Of a DNA stretch of 64,000 bases, positions 45,057-54,336 are shown in pieces. This DNA is from Marivita sp041725935 (GTDB taxonomy: Bacteria; Pseudomonadota; Alphaproteobacteria; Rhodobacterales; Rhodobacteraceae), in contig JBGRQD010000006.1 of assembly GCA_041725935.1 (NCBI GenBank), positions 186,001-250,000 of the forward strand, written 5' to 3'. A program made the translations under genes and the position numbers. The notes beneath the pieces are model-generated. The model saw nothing but the letters and a program-made list of their open reading frames with translations, was not told where the DNA came from and made no database searches. How positions within the stretch are numbered: the stretch's first letter is position 1; the number at the start of each line of letters is the position of its first letter.

Positions 45057-46004
45057 TCAGATCGGCGGCGCGGCGCGTTCGGTGACCAGCTGCTTCGCGG
45101 TCACGCGTTCGCGGTGGATCATGTAAAGCCCCGCTCCGATGATGATCGCGATGCCGGTCAGGGTCAGCGCGTTTGGAAAATCCCGGAACACGAGATAACC
45201 CAGCAGCGTCGCCACCGGCAGTTCCAGATATTGCAGCGGGGCCAGCGTTGCGGAGGGGGCCAGCGACAGGGCATAGGTCATCATCATGTGGCTGACCGTT
45301 GCAAAGAACCCGACCCCGAACAGCCAGACCCACGCAATCCCCTCGGGCCAGACCGGGTCCAACAGGGGTGATCCGCCGCCGTTCGCGAGCACCATCACCG
45401 GCAGGCAGAACAGGCTGGCGATCAGTCCGGTGTGGAATTGCAGCGCCACCGGATGCAGCTTGCGCGACAGCCCGCGTGTCACGAGGATGTAGAACGCGAA
45501 TCCCACAGCCGTGCCGAGTGGAAACAGCGCCACGCTGCCAAAGGCGGCGAAACTGGGCTGGATCACGAACAGCACACCGACAAAGCCCACTATCGCAGCG
45601 CCCACGCGGCGCGGGCCGACATCCTCGCCAAGGTAGAACTTGCCCACCAGCAGCACGATGAAGGGGGCCACGAATACGATGGCCAGCGCATCGGCCAGCG
45701 GCATCACGCGGATCGCGGCTATGAAACAAAAAGTCGACACGAACAGCAGCGCCGCCCGGAACAGCAGCGCCGCCCATTGCGCCCGTGGCACAGACAACGA
45801 CAACCCCATGAGCCACACAAACGGCGCCATCAGCACGCATTGCACGACAAAACGCGCAGCGGTGATCTGACCGACGGGAATACTGCTCGATGCCAGCTTG
45901 GCCGCCACGTCCAGCAGGGGTGCGGTCACGCAGAAGCCCAGCATCAGAACGACACCGGCAAGGATCCGGTCGGTGGAAGGGGGGAGTGCAGTCTTTGTGG
46001 TCAT
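45057..46004 (-). CDS. EamA/DMT-superfamily transporter
   Basis: This 315-residue integral membrane protein has about ten hydrophobic segments in two EamA halves. The first half contains MPLADALAIVFVAPFIVLLVGKFYLGE and the second YLELPVATLLGYLVFRDFPNALTLTGIAIIIGAG, both typical of drug/metabolite exporters. The substrate is unknown. The ATG at 46004 is preferred over a longer frame. Downstream of it on the plus strand lies tRNA-Leu, so the two transcripts converge. Confidence 0.9.
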   Translation of the reverse strand: MTTKTALPPSTDRILAGVVLMLGFCVTAPLLDVAAKLASSSIPVGQITAARFVVQCVLMAPFVWLMGLSLSVPRAQWAALLFRAALLFVSTFCFIAAIRVMPLADALAIVFVAPFIVLLVGKFYLGEDVGPRRVGAAIVGFVGVLFVIQPSFAAFGSVALFPLGTAVGFAFYILVTRGLSRKLHPVALQFHTGLIASLFCLPVMVLANGGGSPLLDPVWPEGIAWVWLFGVGFFATVSHMMMTYALSLAPSATLAPLQYLELPVATLLGYLVFRDFPNALTLTGIAIIIGAGLYMIHRERVTAKQLVTERAAPPI

Positions 46005-46074
46005 GCGCACGGGATAGGTCGTCGCCCCGGCGGCGTCTATGCTTTTTGCGACGCCTCGCGGCACCAAAGGCACA

Positions 46075-46108
46075 GGGGCTGCGGACCCCATCGCTGTGTC
46101 GCAGCCCC
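46075..46108. repeat. Inverted repeat between the acetamidase and EamA genes
   Basis: GGGGCTGCG and CGCAGCCCC are perfect 9-bp arms around a 16-base loop, 10 bp beyond the acetamidase stop. CGATTTT follows on the plus strand, but no T-run follows on the minus strand, so it may be a terminator or a leader structure of the EamA gene. Confidence 0.5.
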
Positions 46109-46118
46109 GATTTTGGTC

Positions 46119-47435
46119 CTAGAGCCCGTATTGTTCACGGGCGTAATCGCCGAGGCCCACCGCATCCAGCTTGGCCAGCGGCGCAAGGAACGTCACTTGG
46201 ATCACCCCCGGCGCACGGCCGATCTCGATCGCGCCATTGACCGTCGCGCGGTTGCGCACTTCGGCGACGGTCATGCCAAGCAAGGTCGCCGCACGCGCAA
46301 GCCCGTTGTCGATGGCTGCGTTCAGATTGGCGGCGGTCCCGATCACCGAAATGGGGGCCAGCGCGTCGATCTCGGACACGCCCCACTTGGTGGCCAGCTT
46401 CTGACCCTTGGCCTTTTCGGCATCGGTGAACGGCTTGGCCAGCGGCGGCAGGTCTTCTTCGAGCGGGAACAGCACAGGCCCGTCGATGGGATAGGCCTTG
46501 ACCACCTCGACCTGCAGCGTGACGCTGCCTGACACATCCATCGTGTGACCGGCAATCTCGCCATCGCCCTGACCGGCATGCATGTCGCCCATGTAGACAC
46601 CCGCGCCGGGCACCTTGACCGGGCAGACAAGGATCGCACCGGCGCGCACGGCGTCGATATCCATATGCCCATCGGTCTTGTGCTGGATCAGCTGCTCTTC
46701 GGTGATGGCATAGTCATGCGGCGCGCCGACAAGGAAGGCCCCGAAATCGCCCGCGTTGTGGCTGTCGGGCATCGCCATCGACGGGCAGGTGCCCAGCTGA
46801 CCCATGAAGGGACGCATCCGCACCAGTGTGCCGGGCATGTCCGCAGGCGCATAGGTCAGGATCGAATGTTGACGGCTGCCATCGGGCAGGGCGGCATAGT
46901 GATCGGCATTCCGCGCGATGGTTTCGGCAGCTTCTTGCGGCAGAGTCAGGCCAACGCTGCGGGTCTCGTCGAAGGTAACCGTGTAGCCATGCACGATTGC
47001 AAAGGGGGTGACTGCATTGCCGCAGGCGTCGCATTTTACGGCGTCCTGTCCGATGCCCTCGACATGGGTTTCCGGCCAGACCGTGTCACAGACCGGGCAG
47101 CGCGCGGCGACATAAGGATCGCCCAGACAGAACCCCTCGGGAGAGCTGTCATGTCCCGACGCCGTGGCAATAGAGGTCACGGTAATGTCGCGGATGCGGA
47201 TGGCGACGGCATCGCCCACCTCGGCGCCTTGAACGAAGACCGGCGTCGTCACCTCATGACCACCCCGCAGGCGCGGCGTGATCATCGGGCCCCAGCACCC
47301 CGGGGCCGTGTTGGCGATGATCGTGCCGCCGTTCTCGATAGGGCCGAGCATCGGCGCATTCGGATCAAGAACCGAGTTGGTGAATTCGGATACGACGACG
47401 CTGCGCCGCGACGGCGTGCTGCTTCCATCAGGCAT
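46119..47435 (-). CDS. Acetamidase/formamidase family protein
   Basis: This 438-residue amidohydrolase resembles FmdA/AmdA, which release ammonia from short amides. Family segments are NTAPGCWGPMITPRLRGGHEV, SILTYAPADMPGTLVRMRPF, and GVYMGDMHAGQGDGEIAGHTMD with metal-binding His and Asp. Unusually, CPVC and CDAC (residues about 115 and 137) form a zinc-ribbon-like insert in the N-terminal third. Substrate is inferred. The ATG at 47435 is used. It is downstream of tex on the same strand with about 95 bp between. Confidence 0.88.
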   Translation of the reverse strand: MPDGSSTPSRRSVVVSEFTNSVLDPNAPMLGPIENGGTIIANTAPGCWGPMITPRLRGGHEVTTPVFVQGAEVGDAVAIRIRDITVTSIATASGHDSSPEGFCLGDPYVAARCPVCDTVWPETHVEGIGQDAVKCDACGNAVTPFAIVHGYTVTFDETRSVGLTLPQEAAETIARNADHYAALPDGSRQHSILTYAPADMPGTLVRMRPFMGQLGTCPSMAMPDSHNAGDFGAFLVGAPHDYAITEEQLIQHKTDGHMDIDAVRAGAILVCPVKVPGAGVYMGDMHAGQGDGEIAGHTMDVSGSVTLQVEVVKAYPIDGPVLFPLEEDLPPLAKPFTDAEKAKGQKLATKWGVSEIDALAPISVIGTAANLNAAIDNGLARAATLLGMTVAEVRNRATVNGAIEIGRAPGVIQVTFLAPLAKLDAVGLGDYAREQYGL

Positions 47436-47530
47436 GAATGGCTTCCCTCGTTGATATCATGACGTTGGGGAAGTTTAGAATGTCGGCAAGATAAGACAAG
47501 ACGAACCGCCACCGGTTCCGGAGCCTGCGG

Positions 47531-49870
47531 TCAGTCGGATTTCGATTTCCCCAGCATCGCATTGCGCAGCGCATCACCCAGCGCGCCTTGCGTGGCGGGC
47601 TGCGGTGCCGGCTTTGCCCCGCGCTGCGGTTTGTTGGGTGACCGTGGTTGCTCTGCCTTCTTCTCGGGCGCTTTCCTGCCCTGCGTCGGAGCGGCCCCAT
47701 CGGCATTGTCCTTGCGCATGGTCAGCCCGATCCGCTTGCGCGGCACGTCCACCTCGACCACGCGCACGCGCACCACGTCGCCTGCCTTGACCACCTCGTG
47801 CGGGTCCTTGACGAACCGGTCGGCCAATTGGCTGACATGTACCAGCCCGTCCTGATGCACACCGATATCGACGAAAGCCCCAAAAGCCGCGACATTGGTC
47901 ACGGTCCCTTCGAGCGACATGCCGGGGCGCAGGTCCTTGATGTCGTCGATCCCATCGGCAAACCGCGCGGTCACGAAATCGGGGCGCGGGTCGCGACCCG
48001 GTTTTTCCAGCTCGGACAGTATATCGCGGACGGTGGGCAGGCCGAAGCGGTCGTCAACGAACTCTTCGGCGCGCAACCCACGCAAAGCGTCGGGGGCCCC
48101 CATGATCGCGCGGATATCTCGCCCGCACGCCTTCACGATGCGCCGCGCCACGTCATAGGCTTCGGGATGGACAGATGTGGCATCCAGCGGCTCGGTGCTG
48201 TCGCGCAGCCGCAGGAAACCGGCGCATTGCTCGAACGCCTTGGGGCCAAGCCCCGACACCTTGAGCAACGCCTTGCGCGCCGGAAACTGCCCATGCGTGT
48301 CGCGATGTGTAACGATGGCCTGCGCCAAGGATGGCCCAAGTCCGGCCACCCGCGCCAGAAGCGGCGCGGAGGCCATGTTGAGATCGACGCCTACCGCGTT
48401 CACCGCATCCTCGACCACCGCATCCAGCGCCTGTGTCAGACGGCGCTGGTCCACATCATGTTGATATTGCCCGACACCAATGGATTGCGGCGTGATCTTG
48501 ACCAGTTCGGCCAGCGGATCCTGCAAGCGGCGCGCGATCGACACGGCCCCGCGCAGCGACACGTCGAGATCGGGAAATTCCTGCGCCGCCAGTTCGGACG
48601 CCGAATAGACCGACGCGCCTGCTTCGGACACGATCACGCTGGCGGGGCGGGGGGTGCCCTGCGGCAGGGCTTTCAATGTCTCGGCCACCAGCCGTTCGGT
48701 TTCGCGGCTGGCGGTGCCATTGCCGATGGCGATCAGCTCGATCCCGTGGCGCTTGATCATCGCGGCGATCGCGGATTGCGCGCCCGCCGCATCCATGCGC
48801 GGCTGGAACGGATAGAGCGTGTCGGTCTCAAGCACCTTGCCCGTGGCATCCACCACCGCCGCTTTGACGCCTGTGCGAATGCCGGGATCAAGCCCCAGGG
48901 TCGCGCGCGGTCCAGCCGGAGCGGCCAGCAGCAGGTCGCGCAGGTTGCGGGCAAAGACCGCGATGGCCTCGTCATGGGCGCGCTTGCGCAGATCGGCCAT
49001 CAGATCGACATACATGGTCAGGCTCAGCTTGACGCGCCATGTCCAGTCCGCCGCCGCGCGCAGCCAAGCATCTCCCGGCGCGCTGCCGGGAATGCCGATG
49101 GCGGCCGCGATGATGCCGACCGCGCGGGGCGCGTCGGTCTCGGGATCAGGGGCGATATCGACGGTGACGATCTCTTCCTTGGCGGCACGCAGGATCGCCA
49201 GCGCCCGGTGCGACGGGATCGTGGACCATTTCTCGCGGTGATCGAAATAATCCGAGAACTTGGCCCCCGCCGCTTCCTTGCCGGATTGCACGCGGGCGGT
49301 GATCAGGGCGGTTTCGTGCATGAACGATCGCAGGCGGCCCAGCAGGTCGGCGTTCTCGCTCAGTTCCTCGGTCAGGATATCCCGCGCGCCGCCCAGCGCG
49401 TCTTTGGTCGTGGGCACGGCCTCGGTGATATGACCTTCGGCAAGAGTTTCGGGATCAGCGGACCGATTGTCCAGAATGGCGCGCAGCAGCGGCTCCAGCC
49501 CGTTTTCGCGGGCGATCATCGCCTTGGTGCGGCGCTTGGGTTTGAACGGCAGATAGATGTCTTCGAGCGTCGCCTTGGTGTCGGCCCCGGCAATCGCGCG
49601 GGCCAGCGCGTCGGTCAGTTTGCCCTGATCCCGGATTGACCCGAGGATGCTTTCGCGGCGCGCTTCCAACTCGCGCAGATAGACCAGACGATCTGCAAGG
49701 GTGCGCAGCTGCGTGTCGTCTAGCCCACCGGTGGCTTCCTTGCGATAGCGCGCCACGAAGGGCACCGTGGCCCCGCCATCCAGCAGGCTCACGGCGGCGG
49801 TCACCTGATCGGGACGGGCGCTGATATCGGTGGCGATGGTGCGGGCGATGCGGTCGGCGGTCTGGGTCAC
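47531..49870 (-). CDS. tex: Tex-family RNA-binding transcription accessory protein
   Basis: This 779-residue protein contains, in order, the Tex N-terminal helical region (VPFVARYRKEATGGLDDTQLR), a YqgF-like domain (TLGLDPGIRTGVKAAVVDATGK), helix-hairpin-helix segments (LNMASAPLLARVAGLGPSLAQAIV) and a C-terminal S1 domain (GTVTNVAAFGAFVDIGVHQDGLVHVS), followed by a basic disordered tail. Tex acts with RNA polymerase and RNA. The GTG at 49870 has a GAGGA site 9 bp upstream and gives the family start. An in-frame ATG at 49918 is possible. Confidence 0.95.
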   Translation of the reverse strand: MTQTADRIARTIATDISARPDQVTAAVSLLDGGATVPFVARYRKEATGGLDDTQLRTLADRLVYLRELEARRESILGSIRDQGKLTDALARAIAGADTKATLEDIYLPFKPKRRTKAMIARENGLEPLLRAILDNRSADPETLAEGHITEAVPTTKDALGGARDILTEELSENADLLGRLRSFMHETALITARVQSGKEAAGAKFSDYFDHREKWSTIPSHRALAILRAAKEEIVTVDIAPDPETDAPRAVGIIAAAIGIPGSAPGDAWLRAAADWTWRVKLSLTMYVDLMADLRKRAHDEAIAVFARNLRDLLLAAPAGPRATLGLDPGIRTGVKAAVVDATGKVLETDTLYPFQPRMDAAGAQSAIAAMIKRHGIELIAIGNGTASRETERLVAETLKALPQGTPRPASVIVSEAGASVYSASELAAQEFPDLDVSLRGAVSIARRLQDPLAELVKITPQSIGVGQYQHDVDQRRLTQALDAVVEDAVNAVGVDLNMASAPLLARVAGLGPSLAQAIVTHRDTHGQFPARKALLKVSGLGPKAFEQCAGFLRLRDSTEPLDATSVHPEAYDVARRIVKACGRDIRAIMGAPDALRGLRAEEFVDDRFGLPTVRDILSELEKPGRDPRPDFVTARFADGIDDIKDLRPGMSLEGTVTNVAAFGAFVDIGVHQDGLVHVSQLADRFVKDPHEVVKAGDVVRVRVVEVDVPRKRIGLTMRKDNADGAAPTQGRKAPEKKAEQPRSPNKPQRGAKPAPQPATQGALGDALRNAMLGKSKSD

Positions 49871-49941
49871 GTCAGCTGTCCTCTGCTTCGGTCGGACGCC
49901 CCTGATACCCGTGGCCATGGCCAGAGAAAAGGGGTCACAGA

Positions 49942-49975
49942 GGTTTGCAAACCGAGGTTTGCTACTTTGCAAACC
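49942..49975. repeat. Clustered TTTGCAAA palindromes at the end of the AbrB-like gene
   Basis: GGTTTGCAAACC at 49942-49953 is a perfect 12-base palindrome. GGTTTGC and GCAAACC at 49956-49975 are 7-bp arms around a 6-base loop that spans the stop codon of the AbrB-like gene. It could terminate that transcript. The same GTTTGCAAAC unit builds the terminator at 28151-28183. Confidence 0.65.
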
Positions 49976-50990
49976 GTGTCTTGAACACCCGCGCGGCCAG
50001 TGGTGCGCCCATGATCACCACGAAGATCCGCAACACGTGATGCGCCACCACGAAAGCCACATCGGCCCCGACGATCAGCGCCAGAACCGTCAGCTCGGCT
50101 TGACCACCGGGAGCAAAGGCCAGAAGGGTTTCCATGCCCGGCGCAAAGCCCAGCCCATAGATCGCCTCGACAAAGATCAGCGTCAGCACGATCAGGATCA
50201 GGCAAAACCCCAGACCGGCAGCGAGGTCCCTTCGGATCTCGGCCATGGTGATGCCCGCGTATTTGGTGCCTATGGTCATGCCGATAAAGAACTGCGCCGC
50301 CCAGATTGCCTCGGCGGGGGGGCGGTTGTGCAACCCGCCTGCAAGTGTCAGCGCGGCGGTGACGATCAGCGGCCCGAGGATCGACGCGCCGAACAGACCG
50401 ACCCGTTGCGCCAGCTGCCAGCCGGTGATGGCGCAGACCGCCATCAGCAGCAATTCCTGCGGCGGGATATTGGTGACCGGCGCACCGGGTGGATTCGACA
50501 AGTCGGCGTCCCATATGCCGATCAGCAGAAACGGCAGCGCCACAACGATGACCAGCATCCGCGTCGCATGGATCAGGCTCAGCGTTCGGACATTCGCCCC
50601 CGCCTCTTCTCCGAAGACGATCATGTCCTGCAACCCGCCGGGCATGGTCGCATAATAGGAGGTCGCGAAATCATAGCCGCAGAAGCGCTGGAAGTAGGGC
50701 ACACCGATCACCCCGATCACGGCGACCATGATGGGCACCATCATCAGCGTCGGCCACATCGCCGGAAAGCTGGCCAGCACAGCGGGGGTCAGCGTCGCGC
50801 CGACTGCCACACCAAGGATCGTGCGCATCGTGTCGTTGAGCAGCCGCACCCCGCGCATCGGGATGCCCGCCAGTGCCGCAGCAAGACAGGCAAAGAGCGG
50901 ACCCATCAACCAGGGCAACGGCAGGTTCAGCAGCTTGAACAGCGCAACACCGACGCCCGCGACGGCAAAGGTGCGCCACAGGACCATCAC
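49962..50990 (-). CDS. AbrB-family membrane protein
   Basis: This 342-residue integral membrane protein with about ten hydrophobic segments is of the AbrB family (named after a misleading link to ammonia monooxygenase or AbrB). Two similar halves carry the repeats LPLPWLMGPLFACLAAALAGI and LFGASILGPLIVTAALTLAG, and both have MPGGLQDM and APGGQAELTVLAL, a transporter-like internal duplication. Function unknown. It overlaps the GntR gene upstream by 4 bp, so it is probably under the control of that regulator. Confidence 0.88.
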   Translation of the reverse strand: MMVLWRTFAVAGVGVALFKLLNLPLPWLMGPLFACLAAALAGIPMRGVRLLNDTMRTILGVAVGATLTPAVLASFPAMWPTLMMVPIMVAVIGVIGVPYFQRFCGYDFATSYYATMPGGLQDMIVFGEEAGANVRTLSLIHATRMLVIVVALPFLLIGIWDADLSNPPGAPVTNIPPQELLLMAVCAITGWQLAQRVGLFGASILGPLIVTAALTLAGGLHNRPPAEAIWAAQFFIGMTIGTKYAGITMAEIRRDLAAGLGFCLILIVLTLIFVEAIYGLGFAPGMETLLAFAPGGQAELTVLALIVGADVAFVVAHHVLRIFVVIMGAPLAARVFKTRFAK

Positions 50991-51637
50991 GCCGACATCC
51001 CCTTGAGCCGGTAGCGCATCGAGGTTTGCAGATGCGCCTCTGCGGCATCGGCGGCAAGATCACCGTCGCGCTGGCGCAGGGCGGTGGTCACATCGCCGTG
51101 CTGCGACACGACGATGCGGATGCGGTCGGGATCATGATAGGTGGTCGGCCCCAGTAGGATCAGCGCGTTGTTGATCGCCTCGGCAGACGCCAGCAGGAAC
51201 CGGTTGCGCGCCGCGCGGTAGAGCGCTTCGTGAAAGTCCTGATTGATCGCAGCGCCCAACGTCGGTGTGTCCTGCGCGTCGAGGATGCGGGCGTTCATGT
51301 GGTCCAGCGCGTCGAACTCGGCCTCGGACCCGTGCTGTGCTGCCATGCGCGCGGCGGTGCGTTCCAGCACGATGCGCATTTCGTACAGCTCCACGATCTC
51401 GGTGCGGCTGAGTTTACGAATGACCGCGCCGATGCGCGGGCGGTGTTCGACGATGCCGTTGTTCTCAAGCCGCCGCAGCGCCTCGCGCACCGGGGTGCGG
51501 GACAGCTCCAGCCGCTTGGCCACATCCTCTTCGCGCAGCCGGTCGCCGGGGGCGAACTCGCCGCTGCGAATGGCCTCGATCAGGCTGGCATAGGCGGCTT
51601 CACCGCTGGAGCAGGGAGATGTCCCAATATCTGACAT
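50987..51637 (-). CDS. GntR-family (FCD) transcriptional regulator
   Basis: This 216-residue regulator has an N-terminal winged helix-turn-helix (PGDRLREEDVAKRLELSRTPVREALRRLENNGIV) and a C-terminal FCD domain with MRIVLERTAARMAA, DFHEALYRAARNRFLLAS and QHGDVTTALRQRDGDLA carrying the metal-ligand pattern. The effector is unknown, commonly a small carboxylate in this subgroup. A perfect palindrome 8 bp upstream of the start (51645-51664) is its likely own operator. It sits between an AEC transporter and the AbrB-like gene on the same strand. Confidence 0.93.
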   Translation of the reverse strand: MSDIGTSPCSSGEAAYASLIEAIRSGEFAPGDRLREEDVAKRLELSRTPVREALRRLENNGIVEHRPRIGAVIRKLSRTEIVELYEMRIVLERTAARMAAQHGSEAEFDALDHMNARILDAQDTPTLGAAINQDFHEALYRAARNRFLLASAEAINNALILLGPTTYHDPDRIRIVVSQHGDVTTALRQRDGDLAADAAEAHLQTSMRYRLKGMSA

Positions 51638-51644
51638 GCTGCGA

Positions 51645-51664
51645 TTGTATCCGCTTGGATACAA
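51645..51664. promoter_or_regulatory. Candidate GntR operator
   Basis: TTGTATCC and GGATACAA are perfect 8-bp arms separated by GCTT, ending 8 bp upstream of the GntR start codon. This matches the TTGTAT-type palindromes bound by FCD-type GntR regulators, so it is a strong candidate for autoregulation. Confidence 0.75.
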
Positions 51665-51691
51665 AATGAACAGACCTCATTTCAGGGCCTG

Positions 51692-52627
51692 TCAGGGCAG
51701 CGTGCCCAGCCACATCCAGGTCGTGATCACGGACAGCGCGCTGGCCAACAGCACCGATGACGCGGCAACCCGGCGGGCGCGGCCATAGATGTTGGCGAAC
51801 ACGTAGCAGTTGACGCCCGGTGCCATTGCCGCAGTCAGCACCGCGCTGCGGAAGGCGCTGTCGTCCAGTGCAAAGGTGGTGCCGACACTCCAGGTGATTG
51901 CCGGGTGCAAGAGCAGGCTGATCGCGCAGACAAAGAGGATGATCCGCATGTCGCCCTCGGGCCGGTAGCGGTAGAGCACGCCGCCCATCGCGAACAAGGC
52001 GGTGGGCAGGGCAGTGCGCACCATCATGTCCAGCGCCTCGGTGAAGGGCACGGGCAGGGTGACGTTCAGCAGGTTGAACAGAGCGCCGATCGCAATGCCG
52101 ATCACCAGCGCGTTGCGGAACATCGCCTTGGCAACGATCTTGGGCAGATCGCGGTTCGGCTTGTTGGCGGCGCGGGCGCGGACAAACTCCATCAAGGTGA
52201 TGCCAAGCCCGTAGCAAAACGGCGAATGCAGCGCGATGATCGCGTAATTGGCCGAAAGCGAGTCAGGCCCGAAGGCGCGTTCGGTGATCGCAAGGCCCAG
52301 CAAGACGGAATTGGCGAACAGGCAGGTGAACCCGATGACCACCGCATCCTCCCAATCGCGCTTGAAGAGATACCGCGCGCCGAACAGGCCGACGATAAAG
52401 CAGGTCACCGACCCTGTGTAGAAGCTGATCAGCAGAGGCAGCGAGAAACTGTCGCCCAGATCAAGGTTCCAGATCGCACGGAAGAGCAGGCAGGGTATCG
52501 CCACGTTCTGGGTAAAGGACATCAGCCCGTCGATGGACGCCGCAGACAGCAACCCGCGCCACGCCACGAGGTAACCGACGCCGACGACCAGAAAGACCGG
52601 CAGGATGATGTCGATCAGCGCCTGCAT
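51692..52627 (-). CDS. AEC-family transporter
   Basis: This 311-residue membrane protein of the auxin efflux carrier superfamily has about ten hydrophobic segments in two halves. PVFLVVGVGYLVAWRGLLS starts the first, and QNVAIPCLLFRAIW has the half-site Asn-Val-Ala-Ile-Pro of the family. The second half has LFAMGGVLYRYRPEGD and GTTFALDDSAFRSAVLTAAMAPGVN. The substrate is unknown; AEC proteins often carry organic acids. It lies upstream of the GntR gene on the same strand and may be co-regulated through the nearby operator. Confidence 0.9.
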   Translation of the reverse strand: MQALIDIILPVFLVVGVGYLVAWRGLLSAASIDGLMSFTQNVAIPCLLFRAIWNLDLGDSFSLPLLISFYTGSVTCFIVGLFGARYLFKRDWEDAVVIGFTCLFANSVLLGLAITERAFGPDSLSANYAIIALHSPFCYGLGITLMEFVRARAANKPNRDLPKIVAKAMFRNALVIGIAIGALFNLLNVTLPVPFTEALDMMVRTALPTALFAMGGVLYRYRPEGDMRIILFVCAISLLLHPAITWSVGTTFALDDSAFRSAVLTAAMAPGVNCYVFANIYGRARRVAASSVLLASALSVITTWMWLGTLP

Positions 52628-52675
52628 GTCAGACCGCGTCCCGTCCGGTTCGCCCGCTGTATCGTACGGTGGGCG

Positions 52676-53479
52676 TCACACCAGTGGCTGCGTGATGACC
52701 ATGCCGTCATAGGCCGGTGTGATATGGTCCGGGGTTTCGGCATCGACCGTGGCGTAGTCGAGGTCGACATGCATGTTGGTCAGCACACCGCGCCGGGGTT
52801 TGGCGCGGGCGATCCACTCGAGCGACAGGGCCAGATGCGCATGGGTCGGGTGCGGGTCGCGGCGCAGCGCGTCGAGAACCCAGACATCCAGACCCTGCAG
52901 GTGGCCGGTCCAGACATCCTCGGGAATCTCGGCCACATCGGGCAGGTAGGCCAGATCGCCGATGCGGAACCCCAGCGCGTCGATGCTGCCGTGGTTCACC
53001 TTGAATGGCTTCAGGGTGATCTCACCTCCGGCACCGTCGATGTCCACCGGCCCCTTGATCGTGTGCATGTCGAGGATCGGCGGATAGGGGCTGTCTGACG
53101 GTTGCACAAAGGCATAGCCGAAACGCGAGAAAAGGTCGTTCTGTGTGTCGCCATCGGCCCAGACCTGAAGCCGTTTCTTCATGTTGAAGACGATCATGCG
53201 CAGATCGTCCAGCCCGTGCACATGGTCGGCATGGCTGTGGGTGTAGACCACCGCGTCCAGTTCTCCGACGCCAGCGTCCAGCAATTGCGCGCGCATGTCG
53301 GGGCTGGTGTCGATCAGCACGCGGGTGGTGCCTGTATCGGTCACCCGTTCGACGAGCATGGAACAGCGGCGGCGGGTGTTTCTGGGGTTGTCGGGATCAC
53401 AGGCGCCCCAGATGCCGCCAAGGCGCGGCACACCGCCGGACGATCCGCACCCGAGGATGGTAAAGCGCATTTCGCCCAT
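52676..53479 (-). CDS. MBL-fold metallohydrolase (PhnP-like)
   Basis: This 267-residue protein is a metallo-beta-lactamase fold hydrolase of the PhnP type. The metal-site motif is YTHSHADHVHGLDDLR, with ILGCGSSGGVPRLGG at the N-terminus, FKVNHGSIDALGFRIG in the middle and THAHLALSLEWIARAKPRRGVLTNMH near the C-terminus. It probably cleaves a cyclic phosphate or phosphodiester. The start ATG overlaps the tatD stop, so the two are coupled. An alternative ATG is three codons in. Confidence 0.92.
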   Translation of the reverse strand: MGEMRFTILGCGSSGGVPRLGGIWGACDPDNPRNTRRRCSMLVERVTDTGTTRVLIDTSPDMRAQLLDAGVGELDAVVYTHSHADHVHGLDDLRMIVFNMKKRLQVWADGDTQNDLFSRFGYAFVQPSDSPYPPILDMHTIKGPVDIDGAGGEITLKPFKVNHGSIDALGFRIGDLAYLPDVAEIPEDVWTGHLQGLDVWVLDALRRDPHPTHAHLALSLEWIARAKPRRGVLTNMHVDLDYATVDAETPDHITPAYDGMVITQPLV

Positions 53480-54282
53480 CACGCGGCAGCCTCGTATTGC
53501 GCGGCCTTCCAGAACAGGCGGTCGAAATTCGCTTCGGTCTGCGCGGCGAAATCGGCGTAGTCCATGCCGTAGAGATCCGCACCGACGCGGGCGGTATGGG
53601 CGGTGTAGGCCGGTTCATTGCGCTTGCCGCGATGCGGAGGCGGCGCAAGGTAAGGGCTGTCGGTTTCCACCAGAACGCGGTCCGCCGGGGCAGCCGCGAA
53701 GATATCGCGCAGTTCCTGGCTTTTGGGAAAGGCGGCGATGCCCGACATGGACAGGTAGAAGCCAAGGTCCAGCGCCGCGTGTGCCAGTTCGGCGGACGAG
53801 GAAAAGCAATGCATCACGCAGGTATAGGGCTTGGTCTTGAACCCATCTGTGAGGATTTGCGCCATGTCGTCATCCGCTGCGCGCGCGTGGATGATCAGGG
53901 GCAGGCCGGTTTCCTGCGCTGCTTCGATATGCACCCGAAGCGAGGTTTTCTGCACCTCGGCGCTTTCGGCGGTGTAGTGGTAATCGAGCCCGGTTTCCCC
54001 GATGCCGACAAATTTCGGGTGCTTGGCCAGGTCGACCAGTTCGTCCACCGTCGCCAGCGGTTCGTCGGCCGCGCTCATCGGGTGGGTGCCTGCGGCGTAG
54101 AAGACCGGGTCGAACGCTTCGGCGATGGCGCGCACCTGTGGTTCCAGCCGGAGACGGGTGCAGATCGTCACCATCCGCCGCACGCCCGCATCGTGCGCGC
54201 GCGCGATGATCTCGGCGCGTTCATCGTCGAAATCCGGGAAGTCCAGATGGCAATGGCTGTCGGTGATGCGTGGTGTCAACAT
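53479..54282 (-). CDS. TatD-family metal-dependent deoxyribonuclease/hydrolase
   Basis: This 267-residue TIM-barrel amidohydrolase has ITDSHCHLDFPDFD (HxH metal site), GETGLDYHY (Glu), IIHARAADDDM, HCFSSSAELA and VETDSPYLAPPPHRGKRNEPAY with its metal Asp near the C-terminus. TatD proteins act as 3'-5' DNases or AP nucleases in DNA repair. It sits between holB and the MBL hydrolase, a conserved order in alphaproteobacteria. Confidence 0.94.
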   Translation of the reverse strand: MLTPRITDSHCHLDFPDFDDERAEIIARAHDAGVRRMVTICTRLRLEPQVRAIAEAFDPVFYAAGTHPMSAADEPLATVDELVDLAKHPKFVGIGETGLDYHYTAESAEVQKTSLRVHIEAAQETGLPLIIHARAADDDMAQILTDGFKTKPYTCVMHCFSSSAELAHAALDLGFYLSMSGIAAFPKSQELRDIFAAAPADRVLVETDSPYLAPPPHRGKRNEPAYTAHTARVGADLYGMDYADFAAQTEANFDRLFWKAAQYEAAA

Positions 54283-54336
54283 GGAGGTGGTATCGGGGAT
54301 GCGGGCAGGGGCGTCAAGACGTGGCTTGCGGCCGGA

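Noticed and set aside
47648..49639. A 663-codon open frame on the plus strand
   Set aside because: It is antisense to tex and has no recognisable domain.
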